Below are positions 7,636 to 14,224 of a stretch of 15,840 nucleotides of DNA, piece after piece. The first letter of the stretch is position 1. Every line of letters starts with the position of its first letter. The stretch lies in the NCBI GenBank assembly GCA_011321895.1, contig DROK01000272.1, positions 1 through 15,840 on the forward strand, written 5' to 3'. Under the pieces are notes generated by a model. It was given only the letters and a program-made list of their open reading frames with translations. It made no database searches and was not told where the DNA came from. The translations under genes and the position numbers were made by a program. Source of the stretch: Thermodesulfatator atlanticus. Lineage in GTDB: Bacteria; Desulfobacterota; Thermodesulfobacteria; Thermodesulfobacteriales; Thermodesulfatatoraceae.

Positions 7636-8934
7636 CTAAATCAAACCGGCCTGCCGGTATAATTGCAGTTTGTTGCGCAGGGTCCGTACACTGATGCCCA
7701 GTATTTCGGCGGCTTTGGTGCGGTTACCGTTGGCCGCCTTCAAGGCCTTGAGGATCATCTCCTTTTCCACTTCTTTCAAAGGTTTTAAGGGAAGTCCCTC
7801 CCTGGCTTTGGGGCGGAATTCTTCGGGGAAGAGATCTTTTAAGGTGATCCAGGGGCCCTGGGCCAGGAGTACCGCCCGTTCAATTACGTTTTTAAGCTCC
7901 CTTACGTTCCCCGGCCAATGATACTGGGCAAGGCGTTCCAGCACCCCTTCGGCAAACCCTTTGACAGGTCTTTCGTAACGGTTGGCAAATTCCCGGCAGA
8001 AATGGAGGGCAAGCAGTTTGATGTCCTCTGGACGTTCCCTTAAAGGAGGAAGTTTGACCGGTATCACGTTTAGCCGGAAATAAAGGTCTGCCCGAAAACG
8101 CCCCTGTGCCACCTCGGCCTCAATGTCACGGTTGGTGGTGGCGATTACCCGGACGTCCACCTTGACGGGGTAGGCACCCCCGAGGCGGTCGACCTCCCCC
8201 TCCTGGAGGACCCGCAGGAGTTTGGCCTGGAGGGCGAGGGGCATTTCGGTAATTTCATCAAGGAGGAGGGTGCCTCCGTTGGCCAGCTCGAATTTGCCCA
8301 TCTTTCGGGTGAAGGCCCCGGAGAAGGCCCCTTTTTCGTAACCAAAAAGCTCTGATTCAAGCAGGTGTTCGGGAAGGGCTGCACAATTTATGGCGATGAA
8401 TGGACCTTTGTTCCTGGGGCTTTCCTGGTGGATAAAACGGGCCAGGACCTCTTTCCCCGTCCCGGACTCACCGGTAATGAGGATGGTGGCGTCACTTCTG
8501 GCCACGTCTTTTAGGCGGAAAAGGAGGTTCTTAAGGGAAGGGTTGGCGGTGAGAAACGGGCCTTCCAGGGCGTGAGGTTTTTTAATAGCTACGGAAATGA
8601 GTTCCGCCAGAGTTTCTGAGGAGGTACTCAGGAGCTTATAGTCCAGCGCCCCGAGTTTTACGGCATCTACGGCCTCTTCCAGGTCGGCCTGGCCGGAAAG
8701 ACAGATGACAGGGGTGAAAGGGGCCAGTAAAAGGGCCTTTTCCAGGAAACGAAGGCGGTCAAAACCTTCGGCCTCCAGGTTAAAGATGACCAGGTCGTTT
8801 TCTTCTTCCTGGAGGAGCTTTTCCGCCTGGGATGGCTCATGGGCCAGCCTTACTTCCTGGCCACTTGCCAGTAGCTGGTCGACCAGTCCGGCCAAATGGG
8901 CGTGGGAGCTGTCAATTATTAAAATCTTGGCCAT
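7636..8934 (-). CDS. Sigma-54-dependent flagellar activator with degenerate receiver domain
   Basis: 432 residues in three parts: receiver-like domain (1-118), AAA+ sigma-54 activator domain (about 125-365) and Fis-type helix-turn-helix (about 395-428, NRTKAAEILGISVRTLRNKL). Walker A GESGTGKE is at 155-162 and Walker B GGTLLLDE at 220-227. The sigma-54 contact loop reads GAFSGA at 202-207 instead of the usual GAFTGA. The receiver domain keeps the fold (DLVIFNL, VICLSGQ, GALDY). It lacks the phospho-acceptor aspartate (Asn52 in its place), has only one of the two acidic residues near residue 8 (Asp-Ser), and has Leu where the conserved Lys follows DY. Activity is therefore probably not controlled by phosphorylation at the usual site, as known for FleQ/FlrA-type flagellar regulators. 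It lies directly upstream of flgB and overlaps the preceding gene by one base. Confidence 0.9.
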   Translation of the reverse strand: MAKILIIDSSHAHLAGLVDQLLASGQEVRLAHEPSQAEKLLQEEENDLVIFNLEAEGFDRLRFLEKALLLAPFTPVICLSGQADLEEAVDAVKLGALDYKLLSTSSETLAELISVAIKKPHALEGPFLTANPSLKNLLFRLKDVARSDATILITGESGTGKEVLARFIHQESPRNKGPFIAINCAALPEHLLESELFGYEKGAFSGAFTRKMGKFELANGGTLLLDEITEMPLALQAKLLRVLQEGEVDRLGGAYPVKVDVRVIATTNRDIEAEVAQGRFRADLYFRLNVIPVKLPPLRERPEDIKLLALHFCREFANRYERPVKGFAEGVLERLAQYHWPGNVRELKNVIERAVLLAQGPWITLKDLFPEEFRPKAREGLPLKPLKEVEKEMILKALKAANGNRTKAAEILGISVRTLRNKLQLYRQAGLI

Positions 8935-10841
8935 CAGTAAATCTCTTCCCGCGTAGCTTCTACCAGTCTTGCGGCCTCAACGATCGCGGCGGCCAGAGAA
9001 CCGAAAAGATCATCCCCCTGAGTCATCTTTCCCCAGACGGAAAGGGCCTTGGCCTCCTCCCCTTCCTTCTCAAGCCAAAGCGCTTTGAGCCACTGCACTT
9101 CCGGGTCTTCGGGCGACATTTTTTCAAGCGCGCTTATGACCTTTCTGGCCAAAGTGAGTTTTTCTTCGGCCAGCAGCTCCACGGCCAAAAGCTTATAGGA
9201 AGCCAAATTCTTGGGCCTGTTTTCCTTAAGGAAAGAGAAGGCCTCTTCAAAACGTCCCAACTTGATAAGGAGGTCCCAGTAGCTGCGGGCCGCGCGTTCT
9301 TTAAGCTCCTGGTCTAAGGCCTTCTCCCAAACGGTCTTGAAGTTTTTTAAGGCTTTAGCCGGTTCGGTTTGAGCCACGGCCCTTCCCTGTAAGAAAATGA
9401 AATAGGGCGAGTGGACCGTGGAAGGAAATTTCTTGGCGGTAGAAGTTAAGATTTGGCGGGCCAGCTGTTTTTCTTCGGGGCTTTGGGCTGAAAGTAGCAG
9501 ATCCGCCAGGGTCAGGTGGTAATCAGGGGCCCAGGCCTCGGGAATGTCCAGCACATAACCCTCAAGGAGGATGAGTTTGGCCTCTTCGGTGAGGGCGAGG
9601 GCCAGGCAGGCCTCAGCGGCAAAATAAAAGCTTGCCCCGCAACGGGCTTCTTCAAATTCTTGCTGGTGCTCTTTCAAAAAGAGATAGGTCTCCTGGTATT
9701 CTTTTTTGGCCAGGAGGCCCTGTTCAAAAAGGGCACCCACCTTGCAGAGAAGCTCTAGTACTTCAGGCTTAAACCTGGAAGCGGGGTACTTCTGGAGGAA
9801 GGTCCAGATCTTGGCAAGGCTTTCTTCCAGTCTTTTTTCTTCAAAAAGGAGGCGGGCGTGCAGGGCCAGGGCCTCTTCCGTCAAAGGTTCCTGAGGGTAT
9901 TCCTTCTCAAGGCGGTTGCATATGGCTATGAGCATCCTTCTGGTTTGGGGGCTTTTGTGCCCGATCTTTGCCTCAAATAAGTAGCGCATTTGATACAGCC
10001 TGAACTTGGCCAAAAGGGCCTCTTTTTTATGGGGCCAGGAAGTGAGGATCAGCTCAAAGAGGCGACGGGCGGCCCGGTACTTTCGGGCCTGGTAATAGGC
10101 CTCGGCCAGGGTATAAAGGAGGACCGGGGCCTCCTCAAAGTCACCTGAATAATTCAGGTATTCAAAGATTTCAGTCTCAGCCTGGGAGATTTTTCCTGCC
10201 TTCAGGTGCCAGAGGGCCAAAACCTTTAAAATTTCCGGGGCGTAGCGCTTGGCCTGGGGGTTTTCCTCAAGAAAGGAAAGGACTGTCTGCGGCTCTTGGC
10301 CGGTTTGTAAGAGGAGGGAGACAGCTTGGGCCTTTTCCTCAACCGTACAGAAGGAAAGCTTTAACACCCGGGTGGCCAAACGGTTGGCCTTCTCTTTCAG
10401 CTTTCGCTTAATGAAGATGCGCGCCGCCACCAGGTTGCCCGTACATATCTCCTTTTCTTCCGGAAAACGCCGCTTGAGGTAGCGCAAATAGGTAAGGGCT
10501 TCGTCGTAGAGACCGAGTCTTTCCGCCGCCTGGGCCAGGAGTAAAAAGGCCTGCGCCGGAAGCTGGGCCTCTTTTATCAGGGGCCTCAGGGTCTTTATAA
10601 CCTGCTGGTATTCTCCCTGGTCAAAATAGATCTGCGCCGCCAAAACTTTGGCCTGGACGAGGACGGCCCTCTTTTCGGGAAAGCGCTTCTCAAGCTCAAG
10701 GAGGAGGGCTAAGGCCCCTTCCCGGTCTCCTTCCTGATAGAGTAATTGGGCCTGTTCGTACCACCAGTAAGCCGGATTCTCCGCCCCGAGCACCTGGCTG
10801 ACCCATACCAGGACTATCAACCAAAAAAGAGTTTTTCTCAT
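8934..10841 (-). CDS. Secreted tetratricopeptide-repeat-type protein
   Basis: About 635 residues. The N-terminus (MRKTLFWLIVLVWVSQVLGA) is a classic signal peptide with likely cleavage after VLG; there is no lipobox cysteine, so a periplasmic or exported protein is expected. The rest is a solenoid of helix pairs with TPR-like spacing. Repeats are visible in EQAQLLYQEGDREGALALLL, EALTYLRYLKRRFPEE, LAEAYYQARKYRAARRLFEL and LHARLLFEEKRLEESLAKI. The recurring phrase 'length of path, F/YP.S/E' recalls YbgF/CpoB and BamD-type repeats. It stands between two sigma-54 activators in the flagellar transcription unit and overlaps the second by one base. An overlapping GTG at 10844 is an alternative start. 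No clear Shine-Dalgarno precedes either codon, unlike the neighbours. I recognise no specific family; a flagellum- or envelope-related scaffold role is an inference from context. Confidence 0.85.
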   Translation of the reverse strand: MRKTLFWLIVLVWVSQVLGAENPAYWWYEQAQLLYQEGDREGALALLLELEKRFPEKRAVLVQAKVLAAQIYFDQGEYQQVIKTLRPLIKEAQLPAQAFLLLAQAAERLGLYDEALTYLRYLKRRFPEEKEICTGNLVAARIFIKRKLKEKANRLATRVLKLSFCTVEEKAQAVSLLLQTGQEPQTVLSFLEENPQAKRYAPEILKVLALWHLKAGKISQAETEIFEYLNYSGDFEEAPVLLYTLAEAYYQARKYRAARRLFELILTSWPHKKEALLAKFRLYQMRYLFEAKIGHKSPQTRRMLIAICNRLEKEYPQEPLTEEALALHARLLFEEKRLEESLAKIWTFLQKYPASRFKPEVLELLCKVGALFEQGLLAKKEYQETYLFLKEHQQEFEEARCGASFYFAAEACLALALTEEAKLILLEGYVLDIPEAWAPDYHLTLADLLLSAQSPEEKQLARQILTSTAKKFPSTVHSPYFIFLQGRAVAQTEPAKALKNFKTVWEKALDQELKERAARSYWDLLIKLGRFEEAFSFLKENRPKNLASYKLLAVELLAEEKLTLARKVISALEKMSPEDPEVQWLKALWLEKEGEEAKALSVWGKMTQGDDLFGSLAAAIVEAARLVEATREEIY

Positions 10842-10856
10842 CACTATGGGTCATCA

Positions 10857-10871
10857 AGCAAAGGTTATGCC
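10857..10871 (-). promoter_or_regulatory. Candidate sigma-54 (-24/-12) promoter before the TPR gene
   Basis: Read on the minus strand the site is GGCATAACCTTTGCT. GG and GC are separated by exactly 10 bases and the GGCA and TTGC cores are perfect against the sigma-54 consensus TGGCAC-N5-TTGC. It lies in the 114-base gap between the first sigma-54 regulator and the TPR-type gene, so it could drive the whole flagellar transcript. The predicted start of transcription (about 10846) is only 2-5 bases before the start codon, which would make the message almost leaderless. Seen: the motif and spacing. Inferred: function. Confidence 0.4.
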
Positions 10872-10932
10872 CAAAGGGGGGAGTTTTTAGTCGGCTTAAA
10901 GGGGAGGAAGAGCAGGCCTTAAAGAGGGCACA

Positions 10933-10946
10933 GCCGGAAACCGGCC
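10933..10946 (-). promoter_or_regulatory. Small palindrome; weak second -24/-12-like site
   Basis: On the minus strand the bases GGCCGGTTTCCGGC contain the inverted repeat GCCGG-TTT-CCGGC and also the GG-N10-GC spacing of a sigma-54 site. The surrounding bases match the sigma-54 consensus poorly. It could be a binding site for an activator or a mere short palindrome. It is not a good terminator for the regulator gene, because the T-run lies on the wrong side of the stem. Confidence 0.2.
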
Positions 10947-10958
10947 AAAAAATTGACA

Positions 10959-12356
10959 CTAAAGGCTTTTGGGCGCCATGATTTTCTGTTTCTTCATCTT
11001 TTCGATCAGGGTGGTCCGGTTGATGCGCAAAAGCTTGGCCGCCCGGTTTTTGACCCAGCCTGTTTTCTCCAGGGCCTTTAAAATGAGGTTTTTTTCAAAT
11101 TCTGCCACCAGGGTGGGGAGGTGGACCCCTTCATCGGGGATGTCAAATTCTTGAACATAGGCCGTGGTTTTAACCGTACCCGTCTTCTCCAGGATGTATT
11201 CCGGCACATCTTCCAGCGTCAGCTGGGAGCCGTTGGAAAGGATCACCATCCGTTCTATTACGTTTTCAAGCTCCCGGACGTTGCCCGGCCAGTCGTGCTT
11301 CATAAGGCACTCAAGCGCCTCTTTGCTGATGCCCTGTACCGGTTCTTTTTTACGGTTACTGAAACGGGCAAGAAAATGCTCTACCAGCAGGGGAATGTCC
11401 TCTAGACGTTCTCTTAGAGGGGGAAGCTTGATCGGAATGACGTTCAGGCGGTAATAAAGGTCTTCCCGGAAACGTCCTTCCTTGACTTCTTTTTCCAGAT
11501 CTTTATTAGTGGCCGCAATCACCCGGATGTCCACCTTGATGGGTTTGGTGCCGCCTATGCGCTCAAAGGTGCGTTCCTGAAGGACCCGGAGGAGCTTGAC
11601 CTGGAGTTTGGGGCTCATTTCCGCGATTTCGTCAAGAAAAATGGTCCCTCCGTGGGCCAGTTCAAAACGGCCGATGCGGGTCTTGATGGCCCCGGTAAAG
11701 GCCCCTTTTTCATGGCCGAAGAGTTCCGATTCCAAGAGTTCTTCGGGAATGGCTCCGCAATTAACGGGGATAAAGGGCCCTTCCCGCCGGTCACTGGCGG
11801 CGTGGATGGCCCGGGCCACCAGTTCTTTGCCGGTGCCCGATTCCCCCAAAATCAAGACGGTGCTTTCGGTATCAGCCACCTTTTCGATGAGGGCGAAGAC
11901 CCGGCGCATGGCCTTGCTCTTGCCGATGATCTCCCCGTAGCCCCATTCCTGCCACAGTTTGCGGCGAAGATATTCGTTTTCACGTCTAAGCTGTCTGGTC
12001 TCCAGGGCCTTTTCGATGGTGAGCAAGAGTTCTTCCAGGGCGATGGGTTTGGTAAGATAATCGTAAGCCCCTAGTTTAATGGCCTCCACCGCGCTTTTTA
12101 TGCTCCCAAAACCCGTAAGGATGATGCAGATGGTCTCAGGGGTGTTTTCTACGATATGCTCAAGGACCTTAAGTCCACTCACCTTGGGCATGGAAAGATC
12201 GGTGATGACCACGTCGTAGAAGTTTTCGTTTAAGCGTGAGATGCCTTCTGCCCCGTCGTGGGCTACTTCTACGTGAAAACCCTTCTGTTGCAAAAAATCC
12301 TGATATATTTCGGCTTCAGAAACATTATCCTCTACGATCAGAATAGACTCATGCAT
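10959..12356 (-). CDS. NtrC-family sigma-54-dependent response regulator
   Basis: 465 residues. An intact receiver domain (1-118) has the acidic pair Glu9-Asp10, phospho-acceptor Asp53 (VVITDLSMP), Thr81 and Lys103 (YLTKP). A linker helix leads to the AAA+ domain, with Walker A GESGTGKE at 171-178, GAFTGA at 218-223, Walker B GGTIFLDE at 236-243 and the WPGNVREL motif. A Fis-type helix-turn-helix (about 425-455, [20 protein letters not shown]) ends the protein. It should be phosphorylated by a sensor kinase and activate sigma-54 promoters. No kinase gene is in the window. Its position at the head of the flagellar cluster suggests it switches on the downstream operon, but nitrogen or other targets cannot be excluded. 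A GGAGGT stretch about 10 bases before the ATG supports the start. Confidence 0.93.
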   Translation of the reverse strand: MHESILIVEDNVSEAEIYQDFLQQKGFHVEVAHDGAEGISRLNENFYDVVITDLSMPKVSGLKVLEHIVENTPETICIILTGFGSIKSAVEAIKLGAYDYLTKPIALEELLLTIEKALETRQLRRENEYLRRKLWQEWGYGEIIGKSKAMRRVFALIEKVADTESTVLILGESGTGKELVARAIHAASDRREGPFIPVNCGAIPEELLESELFGHEKGAFTGAIKTRIGRFELAHGGTIFLDEIAEMSPKLQVKLLRVLQERTFERIGGTKPIKVDIRVIAATNKDLEKEVKEGRFREDLYYRLNVIPIKLPPLRERLEDIPLLVEHFLARFSNRKKEPVQGISKEALECLMKHDWPGNVRELENVIERMVILSNGSQLTLEDVPEYILEKTGTVKTTAYVQEFDIPDEGVHLPTLVAEFEKNLILKALEKTGWVKNRAAKLLRINRTTLIEKMKKQKIMAPKSL

Positions 12357-12394
12357 CTAAAAAATGACCTCCACCCTTGCGAAACTTCTTAAAG

Positions 12395-12424
12395 AAAATA
12401 ACTTTGGGAGGCAAGAAGTGTCAA
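12395..12424 (-). promoter_or_regulatory. Sigma-70-type promoter for the NtrC-family regulator
   Basis: On the minus strand there is a perfect -35 box TTGACA (12424-12419), an 18-base spacer and a -10-like TATTTT (12400-12395, 4 of 6 bases). Transcription would begin near 12388, about 30 bases before the regulator ATG, leaving room for its GGAGGT. It lies in the 102-base divergent gap shared with nadC, whose own promoter I could not identify. Confidence 0.45.
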
Positions 12425-12458
12425 ACTTTTTCTGTCATAAAATTGACGGAGGTTCCTG

Positions 12459-13325
12459 ATGCCCCTTATCCCACCCCATCCCTTGTTATACAAGGCTTTG
12501 GTGGTAGAGGCCTTAAAAGAAGACCTGGGTCACGGAGACGTCACCACCAACGCCCTCATTGAAGAAGGCCAGCAGGGAGTGGGACACCTCCGGGCTAAAG
12601 AAGAGTTGATCCTCTGTGGCCTTGAGGTGGCCAGGCTGGTTTTCCGGTGTATCGATGAGTCTCTGGCCTTTGTCCCTTTTAAACGGGATGGGGAGAGGGT
12701 TTTAAAGGGAGAAGTGGTGGCGGAACTGAGGGGCAGGGTCAGTTCTATCCTGAAGGGGGAGCGGGTGGCCCTTAATTTTTTGCAACACCTCTCCGGCGTG
12801 GCCACCCTGACCAATAAATTTGTGGAAGCGGTGAAGGGTTTTCCGGTAAAAATAGTTGATACCCGCAAGACCCTTCCGGGGTTTCGGGTACTCGAAAAAT
12901 ACGCGGTGGTTTGTGGTGGGGGTAGTAACCACCGCTTTGGTCTTTCAGACGGGGTCCTCATAAAAGACAATCACATTAAGGCCTGCGGCTCGATAAAAGA
13001 GGCCCTGGCCCGGGCTCGGGCCCGCCTGCCCCACGTTTATAAAATTGAAATCGAAGTTAAGGATTTGAAGGAACTTAAAGAGGCCCTTGCGGCCGGGGCA
13101 GACGCGGTTTTGCTCGACAACATGGACCTGGAGACCTTGAAAGAAGCGGTAAAACTGGCAAGAAAAATCAAAAAAGACGTAATCCTTGAGGCCTCAGGCG
13201 GGGTAAGGCTGGAAAACGTAAGAGACATCGCCGCTTCCGGGGTGGATCTGATTTCTATCGGGCGCCTCACCCACTCCGCTCCCGCGGTGGATCTACACTT
13301 AAAAATCGTGGCGCTTTTGCCTTGA
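12459..13325 (+). CDS. nadC: Nicotinate-nucleotide pyrophosphorylase (carboxylating)
   Basis: 288 residues, normal for quinolinate phosphoribosyltransferase. It converts quinolinate and PRPP to nicotinate mononucleotide, CO2 and pyrophosphate, the third step of de novo NAD synthesis in the cytoplasm. Family motifs are complete: EDLGHGDVTT at 21-30, ERVALNFLQHLSG at 101-113, DTRKTLPGFR at 134-143 (phosphate and quinolinate binding), GGGSNHRFGLSD at 153-164, KDNH at 169-172, then IEIEV, LLDNM, LEASGGV and SIGRLTHSAPAVD near the end. GGAGG six bases before the ATG fixes the start. It is divergent from the NtrC-family regulator. The other NAD genes nadA and nadB are not in the window. Confidence 0.97.
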   Translation: MPLIPPHPLLYKALVVEALKEDLGHGDVTTNALIEEGQQGVGHLRAKEELILCGLEVARLVFRCIDESLAFVPFKRDGERVLKGEVVAELRGRVSSILKGERVALNFLQHLSGVATLTNKFVEAVKGFPVKIVDTRKTLPGFRVLEKYAVVCGGGSNHRFGLSDGVLIKDNHIKACGSIKEALARARARLPHVYKIEIEVKDLKELKEALAAGADAVLLDNMDLETLKEAVKLARKIKKDVILEASGGVRLENVRDIAASGVDLISIGRLTHSAPAVDLHLKIVALLP

Positions 13326-13349
13326 GAAAGACATAAACTCGACTATCAT
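13322..13349 (+). promoter_or_regulatory. Sigma-70-type promoter for thi4
   Basis: TTGAGA (13322-13327, overlapping the nadC stop codon) and TATCAT (13344-13349) are separated by 16 bases; each box matches the consensus at 5 of 6 positions. Transcription would start around 13356, ahead of the AAGGAGGT ribosome-binding site of thi4. The 56-base gap is far too short for a TPP riboswitch and I see no thi-box sequence in it. Confidence 0.55.
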
Positions 13350-13381
13350 TAAGGCTTAATTTCCTAGTAAGGAGGTAGAAA

Positions 13382-14170
13382 ATGCCGTTAGATGAAATCA
13401 AGATCAGCAGGGCCATTATAGAGCGGTTTTTCAAAAAGTTGACCGACTATTTAGAGATGGACGTGGCGGTGGTGGGGGCCGGGCCTTCAGGGCTCATGGC
13501 GGCGTACAAGCTGGCCCAGAAGGGTTTCAAAGTGGCAGTTTTTGAAAGACGTATGAGTATCGGTGGTGGCATCTGGGGTGGCGGGATGATGTTTAACGAG
13601 ATAGTGGTCCAGGAAGAAGGGGCGCGTTTATTAAAAGAAATCGGGGTGCGCGTTGAGCCCTGGAACGGGGGCGAATATTACACCGCTGACGCGGTGGAAG
13701 TAGCCTGTATCCTGGCGGCCCGCTGTGTCCAGGCCGGGGCCAAAATCTTTAACCTCATCATGGTGGAAGACGTAATGGTGCGTGACGAGCGGGTAGTGGG
13801 GCTGGTGCTTAACTGGTCTGCCACCGAAATCGCCGGATTGCACGTAGACCCCTTAGCGGTAAGGGCCAAATATGTGATTGAGGCCACCGGGCACGAGACC
13901 GCCGTACTCCAGGTCATGCAGAGGAAACTGGGGGCCAAGTTAAACACGGAAACCGGCACCGTCATGGGAGAGAAGTCTATGTGGGCGGAAGTGGCGGAAA
14001 ATCTGACGGTGAATTATACCCGTGAGGTCTATCCCGGGGTCTTCGTGGCAGGTATGGCGGCCAACGCCACCTTCGGGGCTTACCGGATGGGCCCCATCTT
14101 TGGCGGAATGCTGCTTTCTGGCGAACGGGTGGCGGAATTGATCTCTGAACGTTTAAAAGAAGAAAAATAA
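13382..14170 (+). CDS. thi4: THI4-family thiazole synthase, His active-site (sulfide-using) type
   Basis: 262 residues, the size of archaeal and bacterial THI4 proteins. An N-terminal Rossmann nucleotide-binding motif VGAGPSG (31-37) is followed by ERRMSIGGGIWGGGMMFN (55-72), typical of this family. The C-terminal part has the second dinucleotide-binding stretch GVFVAGMAANATFGAYRMGP. THI4 makes the thiamine thiazole precursor from NAD, glycine and sulfur. In the yeast enzyme a Cys donates its sulfur and is destroyed. Here the equivalent position is His154 (AGLHVDP), as in the methanogen-type enzymes that use free sulfide and turn over many times. An alternative in archaea is the related ribose-1,5-bisphosphate isomerase-type role, which I consider less likely. 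AAGGAGGT lies before the ATG. It follows nadC by 56 bases. Confidence 0.9.
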   Translation: MPLDEIKISRAIIERFFKKLTDYLEMDVAVVGAGPSGLMAAYKLAQKGFKVAVFERRMSIGGGIWGGGMMFNEIVVQEEGARLLKEIGVRVEPWNGGEYYTADAVEVACILAARCVQAGAKIFNLIMVEDVMVRDERVVGLVLNWSATEIAGLHVDPLAVRAKYVIEATGHETAVLQVMQRKLGAKLNTETGTVMGEKSMWAEVAENLTVNYTREVYPGVFVAGMAANATFGAYRMGPIFGGMLLSGERVAELISERLKEEK

Positions 14171-14196
14171 AAAGGGAGGGGGAATCCCCTCCCTTT
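14171..14196. terminator. Bidirectional hairpin terminator between thi4 and the cytochrome gene
   Basis: A perfect 11-base inverted repeat (AAAGGGAGGGG and CCCCTCCCTTT) with a 4-base GAAT loop begins right after the thi4 stop codon. On the minus strand the stem is followed by TTTTTATTTTT, a canonical intrinsic terminator for the converging cytochrome gene. On the plus strand the T-run is only the TTT of the stem, so termination of thi4 is likely but weaker. Confidence 0.88.
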
Positions 14197-14224
14197 GTCA
14201 AGCCCGCCCTGGTTTGAGCAAGCC

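Noticed and set aside
10925..10955. Intrinsic terminator after the NtrC-family regulator.
   Set aside because: The GCCGG-TTT-CCGGC stem is short and the T-run lies before, not after, the stem on the coding strand.
13326..13381. A TPP riboswitch ahead of thi4.
   Set aside because: The gap is only 56 bases and holds a promoter and ribosome-binding site; no thi-box sequence is visible.
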